From the NCBI RefSeq assembly GCF_002197755.1, contig NZ_NHOT01000002.1:1-64000 (forward strand): 64,000 nt of DNA. Reading direction: 5' to 3'. Shown here one piece after another: positions 33,419 through 42,513 of the stretch (positions are counted from its first letter, which is position 1; each line of letters opens with the position of its first letter). The translations under genes and the position numbers were made by a program. Source of the DNA: Pedobacter sp. AJM. Its GTDB lineage: Bacteria > Bacteroidota > Bacteroidia > Sphingobacteriales > Sphingobacteriaceae. The notes beneath the pieces were generated by a model. That model saw only the letters and a program-made list of their open reading frames with translations, did no database searches and was not told the origin of the DNA.

Positions 33419-34513
33419 TTATGATTTAATTGAATTGCCATAACCTACAATCAGTACTGATATGATAATGGTTAATATGCCCGCTATAATGGTGGTTAAT
33501 GTTTTTCCTGATACACCTTTCCATTCTTTCAAAATCAAACCCCACACGTTGGCAATCAGGATGATAAAGGCCATATGCAAAATCCATGAACTGGCGCCAT
33601 TACCCATTTTGCTTTCTCCCATTCCGTAAAAAAAGAACTGTAGAAACCAGGTGGTTCCGGCAAGTGCAGAAAAAATGTAGTTCTTTAATAAGGGGGTTGA
33701 TTTTTTCGTGTAATCGCCAAAGGTTTTATTGCGGGCATTCAAAATCATACACCAAATAAAATTAGTGGTTAATCCGCCCCAAAGTACTACCACATAAGTG
33801 ACATTGTTTTGGAATAGAAAGTTACCCGTTTCAGATGGGTGGGCAACTTTCCAGATCTGGTTGGCCGCATCGGCCATGGGTTTTCCGGCCTCTAAGCCAA
33901 AATTAAAACATGCACTTAACACTCCTGAAACGATCCCTACAAATAAGCCCAGGCCAAATTTGAATTCTGTTTTAACTTCCAGTCCATGTGGATCGGTAAG
34001 ATCTGAATTGATTTCTCTTTCTTTCATTACCCCTGCCTTACCACAGATGATGATGCCAATGACACAAACAAAAAGCCCAAGCATGACCATTCGGCCCCAA
34101 TCGGTTTGCATAAACATGGTGAAGGTATCTTTTCCTTCCTGTGGAAAAATGTCGAAATAAATTGAAGGTAAAACGGACCCGATCACCATTGATAATCCCA
34201 GAATAATGCTACTGCCCAGTGATACCCCCAGATAACGAACACCCAGTCCATAGGTTAAGCCACCAATCCCCCAAAGTACACCGAAAAAATAAGTGAGGAT
34301 TAAAATATGACCATTGGTAGTAGCAATAATATCACTGAAATTCGGGATGGTTAAATAAGCGGCCAATGGTGGTACAATAAGCCAGGAAAAAATTCCACCA
34401 ACAATCCAGTAGCTTTCCCAGGCCCAACCTTTAACTTTTTTAAATGGGATATAAAAACTTCCTGATGCGAAACCACCGAAAAAATGAAAAATTACGCCTA
34501 AAATTGCCTGCAT
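33419..34513 (-). CDS. rhaT: L-rhamnose/H+ symporter
   Basis: A 364-residue membrane protein with about ten helices. The N-terminus (FFGGFASGSFYIPFKKVKGWAWESYW) is closely similar to E. coli RhaT (FYAPFKKVKKWSWETMW). It imports L-rhamnose with protons. It is first in the operon, 24 bases from rhaEW. A TTGG-N5-CCAA motif (34530-34542) lies upstream and could be an operator; the -7 box there is imperfect. Confidence 0.94.
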   Translation of the reverse strand: MQAILGVIFHFFGGFASGSFYIPFKKVKGWAWESYWIVGGIFSWLIVPPLAAYLTIPNFSDIIATTNGHILILTYFFGVLWGIGGLTYGLGVRYLGVSLGSSIILGLSMVIGSVLPSIYFDIFPQEGKDTFTMFMQTDWGRMVMLGLFVCVIGIIICGKAGVMKEREINSDLTDPHGLEVKTEFKFGLGLFVGIVSGVLSACFNFGLEAGKPMADAANQIWKVAHPSETGNFLFQNNVTYVVVLWGGLTTNFIWCMILNARNKTFGDYTKKSTPLLKNYIFSALAGTTWFLQFFFYGMGESKMGNGASSWILHMAFIILIANVWGLILKEWKGVSGKTLTTIIAGILTIIISVLIVGYGNSIKS

Positions 34514-34529
34514 GCGCTATATTGGATAT

Positions 34530-34542
34530 TTGGTTGGTCCAA
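34530..34542. promoter_or_regulatory. possible operator upstream of rhaT
   Basis: TTGG-N5-CCAA, an inverted repeat of the size bound by GntR-type dimers, 16 bases upstream of the rhaT ATG. A minus-strand TATTTTGG, one base off the -7 consensus, overlaps its right end. Confidence 0.4.
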
Positions 34543-34605
34543 AATAGAAATTAAGGCATATTTAACTGTCATGCACTGTTATGCCGATAAATTTCATTTA
34601 CTACC

Positions 34606-35171
34606 GAAGTGATTTAATTTTAGTAAAGTTCTCCCGCAGATTACAGGGATTACCGCAGATGCTTATTAAAACATAGTCAAAATGAAAGTACACCCCTTAA
34701 TGCTCTGCCAGGAAAAGCCAATCACATATAACTCTCCTTAAATCTGCGGGATCCCCGGAATCTGCGGGAAATAATAAAGATTATATGAGTTAAAAGACAA
34801 CTTGAAGTGATTTAACTTTGTAAAGTTCTCCCGCAGATTACAGGGATTACCGCAGATGCTTATTAATAGATAGTCGAAAGTAAGGTACGCCCTTTAATGC
34901 TCTGCCAGGAAAAGCCAATCACATATAACTCTCCTTAAATCTGCGGGATCACCGGAATCTGCGGGAAATAATAAAGATTACATGAGTTAAAAGACAACTT
35001 GAAGTGATTTAACTTTATAAAATTTCTCCCGCAGATTACGGGGATTACCGCAGATGATGATTAACAGATAGTTAAAAGAAAGGTACACCTTAACTAGTGC
35101 TATGTTAGGAAAACCAATTACGCTCAACTCTCCTTAAATCTGCGAGATCCCCGGAATCTGCGGGAAATAAA
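34606..35171. repeat. 197-bp tandem repeat, 2.9 copies
   Basis: Units start with GAAGTGATTTAA at 34606, 34804 and 35001; periods are 198 and 197. The third unit is cut at about 35171. In each unit a left arm with CCCGCAGATT and ACCGCAGAT faces a right arm with ATCTGCGGG twice (34633-34660 against about 34741-34770 in unit 1), so each unit can form a long hairpin. Nothing in it looks coding. Confidence 0.85.
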
Positions 35172-35205
35172 ATATTCACAAGGAAGGGCTAAATAGTAGA
35201 TAAAT

Positions 35206-35287
35206 CGTCCTGGCGAGGAGAAATGATGAAGCAGTCTAATCCGCTCAAGATTGCTTCGTCGGCTGAAAAAGCCTTCTCGCAAAGACG
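35206..35287. repeat. REP-like palindromic element
   Basis: Outer arms are CGTCCTGGCGAG and CTCGCAAAGACG; inner arms GAAGCAGTCT and AGATTGCTTC. GGCTGAAAAAGCC forms a small hairpin. Its ends resemble those of 23698-23815. Confidence 0.65.
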
Positions 35288-35374
35288 ATCACTCGGGTTA
35301 GAAGACGATAAAATCATGAAGTGAATAAAAAAAGCCGGCAAATCTGCAGCTATCAAATCACTTTATTAAAAAAA

Positions 35375-35842
35375 TTAAAGCAGGTGGGATTTTAAATCAG
35401 CCGGAGAATAATTTACTGACTTTAATGTCTTATCATCTGCCTTTCTGAAAACCAGAAACAATCCATCTACTTCCTTATAATATGCTGCTGTCTGATCTTT
35501 ATCGAAATAATGTTTGATGGTTAATTCTGCTTCTTCTACTGTTTTGCAGGCCTTACTCATGTTAGAGCGGTGCACCTCATCAAAAAGTGTTTTAAATTTG
35601 CGCCCTAAACCAAATTCGTGTATTGCACCAGCCAACACATATTGCAAATCACACAGCGCATCAGCTACTTCAATCAGATCATCATTTTCAACTGCTTCCT
35701 GCAATTCCTTTAATTCTTCAGCCAGAAGTGCTATTCTTAAGTTTGCCCTTTGTTTTGATGGAATAACAGGCGAATCTAAAATGGGATGTTTAAATGTGTG
35801 ATGAAATTCTGCAACCTGATTAAGTGAATTTGTTTCCTGCAT
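35375..35842 (-). CDS. MazG-like / phosphoribosyl-ATP pyrophosphohydrolase-like nucleotide hydrolase
   Basis: About 155 residues of all-alpha NTP pyrophosphohydrolase fold. The metal-binding motif is LLAEELKELQEAVENDDLIEVADALCDLQY, with E-x-x-E-x-x-E spacing and a later E-x-x-D. Such proteins hydrolyse non-canonical NTPs. The start at 35842 (MQETNSLNQ) is chosen because an exact minus-strand -7 box, TACTTTTG at 35868-35875, lies between it and the earlier in-frame start. Confidence 0.88.
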   Translation of the reverse strand: MQETNSLNQVAEFHHTFKHPILDSPVIPSKQRANLRIALLAEELKELQEAVENDDLIEVADALCDLQYVLAGAIHEFGLGRKFKTLFDEVHRSNMSKACKTVEEAELTIKHYFDKDQTAAYYKEVDGLFLVFRKADDKTLKSVNYSPADLKSHLL

Positions 35843-35867
35843 GGTGGTTTGGTTTAACTTACGCCAG

Positions 35868-35875
35868 CAAAAGTA
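35868..35875 (-). promoter_or_regulatory. -7 box upstream of the pyrophosphohydrolase
   Basis: Minus-strand TACTTTTG, exact TAnnTTTG, 25 bases before the ATG at 35842. Confidence 0.7.
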
Positions 35876-35935
35876 AAAAAACACCTGTACTTATCTAAAC
35901 ATAATTTAAACATTGACACGAAAGGGGCAATATCC

Positions 35936-36652
35936 TCAATGGCGTTCCCTGATTATTCTGAAAAAATCTTCCTTGTACGTATCACCTACTGGCAACGACT
36001 GATCATTGATATAAACGGTGTTTCCGTCAACCATTTTAATTTTATCCAGCGAAATGATGTATGATTTATGTATACGGTAAAAAGGTGGCTTCGGTAAATC
36101 ATTTTCCAGTTCTCTTAAGGCCTGGTAAGTTACAATCCTTTGAGCTGAGGTGTAAACAGATACATAATTTTTCAATCCCTCAATGTAGAGAATATCAGTA
36201 TAGTTAACCTTAATGAATTTATTTTTTGTATCACCCTTGATAAAAATGAAATCAGGGATGGCTGTTGATAGGGGCATAACAATTTCCTGCTGCGCCGGAT
36301 GAATCATCTGCTGTGCTTTAACAGCGGCCTGGTAAAATCGTTCATATGGAATCGGTTTTAACAAATAATCAACCACATCCAGATCAAAGCCTTCCAGCGC
36401 ATATTCAGGATAGGCTGTGGTTAAAATCACTTTACATTTGCCCCCTAATATTTTCAGAAATTGAATGCCGGTAAGCTCGGGCATCTGAATATCCAGAAAA
36501 ACCAGGTCAACCATTCCCGCCTGCACCTGGTTTAAAGCTTCAAAGGGATTAGTAGTTGTACCCACCAATTCCAGAAATGGCGTTTTATTGATAAAGGCAG
36601 CAATGATGTCTGATGCGTAGGCTTCATCATCAACAGCTAAACAACGGATCAT
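35936..36652 (-). CDS. LytTR family response regulator
   Basis: A 238-residue protein. N-terminal receiver domain (about 1-120): VDDEAYA, phosphoacceptor aspartate in LVFLDIQMPELTG, and K in DYLLKPIPYERF. The C-terminal LytTR DNA-binding domain (about 145-235) has IKGDTKNKFIKVNYTDILYIEGLKNYV and FYRIHKSYIISLDKI. It pairs with the histidine kinase gene 43 bases upstream. Confidence 0.94.
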   Translation of the reverse strand: MIRCLAVDDEAYASDIIAAFINKTPFLELVGTTTNPFEALNQVQAGMVDLVFLDIQMPELTGIQFLKILGGKCKVILTTAYPEYALEGFDLDVVDYLLKPIPYERFYQAAVKAQQMIHPAQQEIVMPLSTAIPDFIFIKGDTKNKFIKVNYTDILYIEGLKNYVSVYTSAQRIVTYQALRELENDLPKPPFYRIHKSYIISLDKIKMVDGNTVYINDQSLPVGDTYKEDFFRIIRERH

Positions 36653-36695
36653 AATTGGAAGTTAAAAGTGATAAAGATATAAAGATTCTCTGGTA

Positions 36696-37703
36696 CTACA
36701 TATGGATCACCAAGGTGGTTTTATAGGTATTACCGTTGTTCGAAACCAGGAGTTCATGCTGGTCAGGATAAATTAAATCCAGTCGCCGGTGAATATTAAC
36801 CAAACCTACACCACTGGAATGATCTTTTTGCGCATGGCTGATTTTATTGCTGACTTCAAAACTCAGGCGCTTTCCGTTTACTTTAAGTTTTATCCTCACC
36901 GGATGTTTTTCATCATTCACCACACCATGCTTAAAGGCATTCTCTACAAAGGGGATTAGTACCAAGGCTGCAATTTTTTGAGTGGTAATGCCTTCGGTAT
37001 TAAAATCCACATAAAAGTTGGGTTCGAAGCGCATCTTAAAAAGGGCAATATAACTCTCCAGATAGGCTACCTCCTTTGAAAGCGACACTTTACCATCGGG
37101 ACTTTCATTCAGGGTATATCGCATTAAATCAGATAGTTTCAAAACAGCATTTGCCAGCTGATCAGAAACCGGAATGGCCAGTGCATAAATATAATTCAGG
37201 GTATTATACAAGAAATGTGGATTGATCTGTGATTTTAGAAAAGCCAGTTCAGACTTTACTACCTCGTCCTTTAACTTCCTGTTGGCCAGCTCATTTTTAA
37301 AATTTTGCTGCACACCGTATACTGCTGCAGGTATAATAATATATGAAATTCCATAGTAAATATTGTCAAGTATGTAACTTAAGGTGGTTGTCTGATCATT
37401 ATAATTATGAAAACCAAATACCTTCAGGTAAATCACTTCTTCAATCAGATAACGCAGGCTAATAAAAAATATCAGTGTAAATATGATGCCTAACACCAGC
37501 TGGGGAATTTTACCCCGTTTTAAATAATGGGGATAAAGCCAGGAATAACAAATATAAAACTCTGCTATCCGGATAAAAGATAAGGAAATACCAAATGCAA
37601 TGAGGGGAAAACTCACCGATTCGACAAAATATCCCAGATATTGATAAGTCAGGATTAATACCCAACAAAACACATGGATAGCGATCACTTTAAATTGCTT
37701 CAT
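36696..37703 (-). CDS. LytS/YehU-type sensor histidine kinase
   Basis: A 335-residue kinase with four N-terminal membrane helices (about 10-130) and no extracellular domain of note. The H-box is LKSQINPHFLYNTLNYIYA, typical of the His_kinase family. The ATPase region has the N-box PFVENAFKHGV and G-box SGVGLVNIHRRL. It is transcribed ahead of its LytTR partner. The signal sensed is not predictable. Confidence 0.93.
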   Translation of the reverse strand: MKQFKVIAIHVFCWVLILTYQYLGYFVESVSFPLIAFGISLSFIRIAEFYICYSWLYPHYLKRGKIPQLVLGIIFTLIFFISLRYLIEEVIYLKVFGFHNYNDQTTTLSYILDNIYYGISYIIIPAAVYGVQQNFKNELANRKLKDEVVKSELAFLKSQINPHFLYNTLNYIYALAIPVSDQLANAVLKLSDLMRYTLNESPDGKVSLSKEVAYLESYIALFKMRFEPNFYVDFNTEGITTQKIAALVLIPFVENAFKHGVVNDEKHPVRIKLKVNGKRLSFEVSNKISHAQKDHSSGVGLVNIHRRLDLIYPDQHELLVSNNGNTYKTTLVIHM

Positions 37704-37903
37704 GCCATAAAGCTAGATAAAGCTTTTCAATAGATCAATCTTGTTATTCCAACTCTCAAAAATTTTATCCCAACACCCGCTTTCGGCAGACAAACACCTG
37801 TTAAACGGCTTTACTGGTTTGGGATAATAATCCGGTGGTTTGGGATCATTTAATTTAGAACCCGCCGCATCATCTGCAATTTTGGAACATCAAACAAATA
37901 ACA

Positions 37904-38758
37904 ATGATGATGAAAACTACGACAACAATTCTGTTTACCATTTTATGTGTATCCCTCTTTCAATTTACAGCCAGTGCCCAAAAGCAGGAAGTATTGCTTA
38001 TTGGAACATTTCATTTCGCCAATCCAAATCTGGACGCGATTAAAACCGAAAGATTTGATGTCTTAGCCGCTAAGCCTCAGCAGGAACTGGAAAACATCGC
38101 CGAAAAAATTAAAGCCTTTAATCCTGACCAGATTTTTGTGGAATGGCCTGAAAACAAACAAGCCGGATTGGATTCCCTTTACCAGATGTACAAAGCAGGC
38201 ACCTACAACCAGTATATCAATACAAAATACCAGCACACCAAACAATTTGCATCCTTCAAGGAAGATGAAACCTTTCAGCTGGCCTTTCGTGCAGGAAAAA
38301 AAGCAAACCTAAAAACCATATACGGCATTGATTACAACATAGATATGCCTTTTGATACGGTGATGAATGCCATTCAAAGTGCAAAACAAACGCAACTAAA
38401 AAATGAAATTGATAGTGTCATCCAAACCAATGGTGCCGCAACCAATCATAAAAGAAAAACCATGGGCCTTACCGATCTCATCCTGGATTTAAATACGGAA
38501 GCCTCCAGAAATCAAAATGCCGGTTTCTATTTGCAAAGCATCAACCGTGCAGGAAGCAGAGAAAATTTTGCAGGTGCCTATTCGGTATCAGAATGGTATC
38601 GCCGTAACCTTTACATGTATGCTTTGGTTCAAAAGATCACACAGCCTGCTGATAAAAGGATTGTCATTCTTCTGGGCGCGGGCCACATCTCCTTAATTAA
38701 ACAGTTTATTGCACTGGAAAACAGGTTCAAAATTGTAGAATTAAAAGACATTCTTTGA
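37904..38758 (+). CDS. secreted DUF5694-like protein
   Basis: A 284-residue protein with a signal peptide (about residues 1-25, ending ASA). The mature part begins EVLLIGTFHFANP and continues with IFVEWPENKQAGLDSLY and an end VILLGAGHISLIKQFI, the pattern of DUF5694 proteins distantly related to TraB-like/EreA-like folds. Conserved H, E and H suggest a metal site, but no function is established. Divergent from the LytS kinase. Confidence 0.78.
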   Translation: MMMKTTTTILFTILCVSLFQFTASAQKQEVLLIGTFHFANPNLDAIKTERFDVLAAKPQQELENIAEKIKAFNPDQIFVEWPENKQAGLDSLYQMYKAGTYNQYINTKYQHTKQFASFKEDETFQLAFRAGKKANLKTIYGIDYNIDMPFDTVMNAIQSAKQTQLKNEIDSVIQTNGAATNHKRKTMGLTDLILDLNTEASRNQNAGFYLQSINRAGSRENFAGAYSVSEWYRRNLYMYALVQKITQPADKRIVILLGAGHISLIKQFIALENRFKIVELKDIL

Positions 38759-38802
38759 TGCACGATTCTGCTGTATGACCTCCCCTTTGGATACTTTGTT
38801 CA

Positions 38803-39285
38803 TTACAAAATGAGCAGCATCCAAACGTTGCAGGCAAAATGGCCTGACTGACCTAAAGGTGCTGAAAGTTTTTTAAAGCCTGCTTTTTCATACATCGCAA
38901 CAGCGGTAGATAATTCAGGGAATGACTCCAGGTAAATTTGATGATAACCAAATTGCTGTGCAGAGGAGATACTTTTCTGCATCAGCATTTTGCCTATGCC
39001 CCTCCCTCTGGCAGCCGCTGAGGTATAAAGCTTTACAAGCTCTGCGCAACCTTCCGGCAAGCCTGATGTGGGATAGATTCCGCAACCACCGATAATTTTG
39101 CCTTCCTCCTCAGCAATCCAATAAACAGATTGTTCCACTTTAAATACTTCGGATAAATGATCAGTAGTGGGATCTGTGTAAACGGTTCCAGGTTTATCGA
39201 CTTTAAACTCTCTTAACACAGTCCTGATTAATTCAGCAAGTTCTTGATTATCCCCTTCGTTTATTTCTCTGTAAGTGATGGCCAT
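38803..39285 (-). CDS. GNAT family N-acetyltransferase
   Basis: About 160 residues of GNAT fold. The acetyl-CoA pyrophosphate loop is RGRGIGKMLMQKSI (R-x-x-G-x-G/A); the C-terminal ALYEKAGF-type element is AVAMYEKAGFKKL. The start MAITYREINEG at 39285 is preferred to an ATG 12 codons earlier. Substrate unknown. Confidence 0.9.
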   Translation of the reverse strand: MAITYREINEGDNQELAELIRTVLREFKVDKPGTVYTDPTTDHLSEVFKVEQSVYWIAEEEGKIIGGCGIYPTSGLPEGCAELVKLYTSAAARGRGIGKMLMQKSISSAQQFGYHQIYLESFPELSTAVAMYEKAGFKKLSAPLGQSGHFACNVWMLLIL

Positions 39286-39384
39286 GCCGCATTTTTCTTC
39301 AAAGTTAAAAATTGCACCCATAGCATTGAAGAAAATTCAAACAAAATCAGGGTTGAATCCCTTTATTAAAGAAAAGATAATACC

Positions 39385-39765
39385 ATGGAAAACGATAAAA
39401 TAACGAACGAAAACAAAAACGCACATCCAAAACCAACTGATGAGGTTCAGAAAGAAATCGAAACCGTTGTTCCATCTGCGCATCAGGCGGAAGTTACACC
39501 TGGCAAATCTGAAACTCCCGTTGATATTAAAGAAGACCAACCGACAGACGAGCCAACCAAGGGAGAAGGAAATAAAGTAACAGAAGGCGAAGAAGGTGCC
39601 GAAAAAGCAGCTACAGCTACGGATCAATCTGGAACAGACGAAGCGTCATCTCCGGAAGAAAACACGCCTGAAGAAGAGGAAACAAATGATGCAGCAAACG
39701 CTGGTGAGGATGACAATAAGGATTCAGACCATGAACATAATGGAATTGAAACCGTAACACCATAG
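39385..39765 (+). CDS. small acidic disordered protein
   Basis: A 126-residue protein very rich in E, T, P, D and K, without hydrophobic core, signal peptide or repeats of fixed length. It is probably intrinsically disordered. The codon pattern is that of a real gene (plus-strand start 18 bases after a purine-rich stretch). A second protein of similar character is at 57392-57799. Function unknown. Confidence 0.65.
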   Translation: MENDKITNENKNAHPKPTDEVQKEIETVVPSAHQAEVTPGKSETPVDIKEDQPTDEPTKGEGNKVTEGEEGAEKAATATDQSGTDEASSPEENTPEEEETNDAANAGEDDNKDSDHEHNGIETVTP

Positions 39766-39828
39766 CACACTATGCTAATTTTTGTTAAAGCTTGATTACT
39801 GCTGAAATAGTTTTACTAATTTGCCGTT

Positions 39829-40440
39829 ATGATTAACATGAAAAACACAATATGGCTTTGCCTTTTTACCCTCATCGTATGTAGCTGCGGTATAAACAGG
39901 CAGGCACAGCAAATTAAAGCACTGGAAGATTGCACCTATAAAATTACCGGAGTGAAACAGGTATCAATTGCTGGTGCAGATATCAAACAATTAATGGAAC
40001 AACAAACCTTTAGTTTAACCAGCTTACCTGGTGTGGCACTTGGCTTACTCAGAAAAGATATTCCATTAAGGGCGAATCTGAACCTGGAAATCACCAATCC
40101 CTCCAGTAACCTGGCTGCCATCAATCAGTTTGAATATAAAATTCTGGTGAACAATACCGATTTAGCACAGGGTATTGTCAATCAGAATGTGAGCATCGCA
40201 CAAGGGCAAACCGTTACTGTTCCGGTGCAATTGGTCAGCAATATTTACGGACTGGTATCCAACGGAAACGTTTTTAATGATATTATTAAAGCAGCACAAA
40301 GAGGATCTTCATCAAAAGACGAAAAACTTGGTTTGCTGACGATTAAGATCAAGCCTACCTTTATGTTAGGGAATACTCCGGTAAAATATCCCGGATACAT
40401 CACCATCAATAAAGATATCAGCAGCAAAATTTTGTTGTAA
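39829..40440 (+). CDS. LEA14-like (WHy domain) lipoprotein
   Basis: A 203-residue protein. The signal peptide ends in a lipobox LIVCSC, predicting a lipidated cysteine at about 20. The body has NLEITNPSSNLAAINQFEYKILVNN, which matches the Asn/Pro-rich WHy (water stress/hypersensitive) beta-domain, plus a long loop of polar residues. Such proteins are linked to desiccation tolerance in other organisms; the role in Bacteroidota is unknown. An ATG 9 bases later (MKNTIW) is the likelier start. Confidence 0.75.
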   Translation: MINMKNTIWLCLFTLIVCSCGINRQAQQIKALEDCTYKITGVKQVSIAGADIKQLMEQQTFSLTSLPGVALGLLRKDIPLRANLNLEITNPSSNLAAINQFEYKILVNNTDLAQGIVNQNVSIAQGQTVTVPVQLVSNIYGLVSNGNVFNDIIKAAQRGSSSKDEKLGLLTIKIKPTFMLGNTPVKYPGYITINKDISSKILL

Positions 40441-40444
40441 ATAA

Positions 40445-40475
40445 AAAACCCTCGCCAAATCAGCGAGGGTTTTTT
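40445..40475. terminator. bidirectional terminator
   Basis: AACCCTCGC and GCGAGGGTT form the stem, with A and T runs outside, between convergent genes ending at 40440 and 40478. Confidence 0.85.
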
Positions 40476-40477
40476 AT

Positions 40478-42061
40478 TTAAAATTTCTTTCCAGGTTTAA
40501 GCAGCATGCCCTGAAAACTGTGTTGATCAAGACTTTTGGATACCTGCTTTAGTTCTGCAGCAGATAATTTTTCAGGCATTACCGTCGATGAAGCTTTTAA
40601 ACTAGCAGTCTTCGCAGAGGTCGTTACAAAACTTCCGGTTCTGGCATATAAAAGCGCATAGCTTAACAAGGTTTCCGATTCATCACCCCAGGATTTCGTT
40701 AAATCTTCGTTAGCTTCTTTATCAACAGTTAATCCACTGTAATATCCGCCTACACCAGCCTGATTTTTAGTTTCAAATTCCGGGACATACATGTCTAGTT
40801 TATCAATCCTGATCGGGAAGAATCCAACAGGTTTGCCATAAGTTGTTTCACCGATAAGCTTCACATCCATCACAGGCTTTAAACTATTGATGGTCAGCTC
40901 ACTGGCCGATGCTGTAGATCCGCTCACAATAAAATATATTCTTGACAATGTTAAAGATCCTGATTTGGCAAAACGCTCTATATTATCAGTTGAAGCAGAA
41001 GTGTAATCCAGATCGGCATATGTGGCATACTTTCCATTTACACCAGTGGTAAATGGCTGAAGCTTATCATCCCCATCTAATAATGGCTGATGCGCAAGAA
41101 CAGAGGCCTTTCTTTGTGCCGTTGTGATGTTTTGTAAATAATTGTTATAATAAGTGGTGTACATGATATTGCCATTCTGAGCAATTGGAGCAGCAAGATT
41201 AATCATCTCCGTTGCAGTAGAAACATAACCACCTCCATTGTACCTTAAATCTACCACCAGCTCCGTTACGCCTTGAGATGCAAAATTGGCAAAAACCGTT
41301 TTTAATGCAGATGAAACGTTATTGGTAAAGCTGTTAAAAACTACATAACCCACCTTTTTGCTGCCAACATTATAGGTATTAGTGTAAAATATAGGATTAA
41401 CGGTATAGCTGGAGGAAGTAATAGTCACTGATTTGGTTACGTTATCAAGTCCCACAAAGGTAAGTGCAACAGATGCATTGCTGCCAAAAATAGCATCATT
41501 TAAAAAGTTTATAGTAGCACTGCTATAGCTTAAATTGGTTCTTCCGTTGATGCTCGTGATTCTGCATCCTCTGGCTAAACCCTGCTGGGCAGCAGGGGAA
41601 TTTGGATAAACATATTTTACCCTTAAATCTGATGTGGTTTGATAGTTTACGGAGAAGCCATAATCATTTGATGTTCCATTCACATCAGCTTTGAGGGCTG
41701 AAACCTTAGCTGTTGTAGCCACATAGTCGAAAAAGGAATATTTTGGATTGCCGGAACCATTGACATATTCATAAGGTTTCCCGGTAGATGGATCTGAAGA
41801 ATACTGGGTTAGCGCATAAAGTTCAGCTTCATTAGAACTGAAACTACGTGGCTTAAAGACATCATAAGTGGGCAACGAAGTATTCCAGTAATAAAGCTCT
41901 TTCGTATAAAGAAAAATCGAATCTTTAGTCAGTTCATCCCTGCTCGCCGCAACAGGTGTAACAGGTTGTTCGGGTGTTGCGTTCTCTTTTTTACAGGCCA
42001 TAAATAAGCTTACCCCCATCAATATCATAGCGGTGAGGTAACTGTATTTGTAATATTTCAT
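40478..42061 (-). CDS. S41 family peptidase (C-terminal processing protease-like lipoprotein)
   Basis: A 527-residue lipoprotein (signal peptide with GVSLFMAC lipobox; cysteine at about 22). A PDZ domain is seen around residues 150-210 (YVYPNSPAAQQGLARGCRITSING). The catalytic domain has ELVVDLRYNGGGYVS, the nucleophile loop SGSTASASELTINSL, and YGKPVG with the lysine. This is the Ser-Lys dyad arrangement of tail-specific proteases, anchored to a membrane. Substrate unknown. Confidence 0.93.
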   Translation of the reverse strand: MKYYKYSYLTAMILMGVSLFMACKKENATPEQPVTPVAASRDELTKDSIFLYTKELYYWNTSLPTYDVFKPRSFSSNEAELYALTQYSSDPSTGKPYEYVNGSGNPKYSFFDYVATTAKVSALKADVNGTSNDYGFSVNYQTTSDLRVKYVYPNSPAAQQGLARGCRITSINGRTNLSYSSATINFLNDAIFGSNASVALTFVGLDNVTKSVTITSSSYTVNPIFYTNTYNVGSKKVGYVVFNSFTNNVSSALKTVFANFASQGVTELVVDLRYNGGGYVSTATEMINLAAPIAQNGNIMYTTYYNNYLQNITTAQRKASVLAHQPLLDGDDKLQPFTTGVNGKYATYADLDYTSASTDNIERFAKSGSLTLSRIYFIVSGSTASASELTINSLKPVMDVKLIGETTYGKPVGFFPIRIDKLDMYVPEFETKNQAGVGGYYSGLTVDKEANEDLTKSWGDESETLLSYALLYARTGSFVTTSAKTASLKASSTVMPEKLSAAELKQVSKSLDQHSFQGMLLKPGKKF

Positions 42062-42368
42062 ATTTTCGTTTATAGTGGAATTGGTAGATATACGAGGCTT
42101 ACTATTGAAAAGATGCTAAGCAATAACATTAAATTCTTTCATGAACTAAATTTATTCTTAATTATTGTAAATAATTAACCTGCTATGAATAATTAACAAC
42201 AATTAACTGATTAAATTACTTTTAGCTGAGAATATCGCTTGAAATAAAGATGATCCCATCACTAATATGAAGATGGTCAATACCTTAACTTTTAGCGATC
42301 AAACAAGGATGAATTTTGGCTATCGTACAAAAAAATAAAGCCCTTCATTGCTGAAGGGCTTTTGGAAG
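42062..42368. other. 307-base AT-rich spacer
   Basis: Contains the S41 peptidase upstream region and ends with the terminator of the tRNA gene (42337-42363). I see no other feature. Confidence 0.4.
42337..42363 (-). terminator. terminator of tRNA-Phe copy 1
   Basis: GCCCTTCA and TGAAGGGC form an 8-bp stem with a TTGC loop, flanked by A and T runs. A damaged near copy lies at 43146-43172 downstream of tRNA copy 2. Confidence 0.8.
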
Positions 42369-42441
42369 TGGTGCCACCTGGATTCGAACCAGGGACACAA
42401 GGATTTTCAGTCCTTTGCTCTACCGACTGAGCTATGGCACC
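42369..42441 (-). tRNA. tRNA-Phe (GAA), copy 1
   Basis: Complete 73-base cloverleaf on the minus strand: acceptor GGTGCCA / TGGCACC, D-arm GCTCAGTCGGTAGAGC, anticodon loop CTGAAAA giving GAA, and T-arm GGTTCGAATCC. CCA is not encoded. A -7 box TACCTTTG lies upstream at 42457-42464. Confidence 0.95.
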
Positions 42442-42456
42442 ATCCGTTTGGGATTG

Positions 42457-42464
42457 CAAAGGTA
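42457..42464 (-). promoter_or_regulatory. -7 box of tRNA-Phe copy 1
   Basis: Minus-strand TACCTTTG, exact TAnnTTTG, 15 bases before the tRNA. Confidence 0.7.
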
Positions 42465-42513
42465 GTATTATTTTTTAAAGTTGCAATTCTTCTTTAATTT
42501 TTTGTTAATTTTT

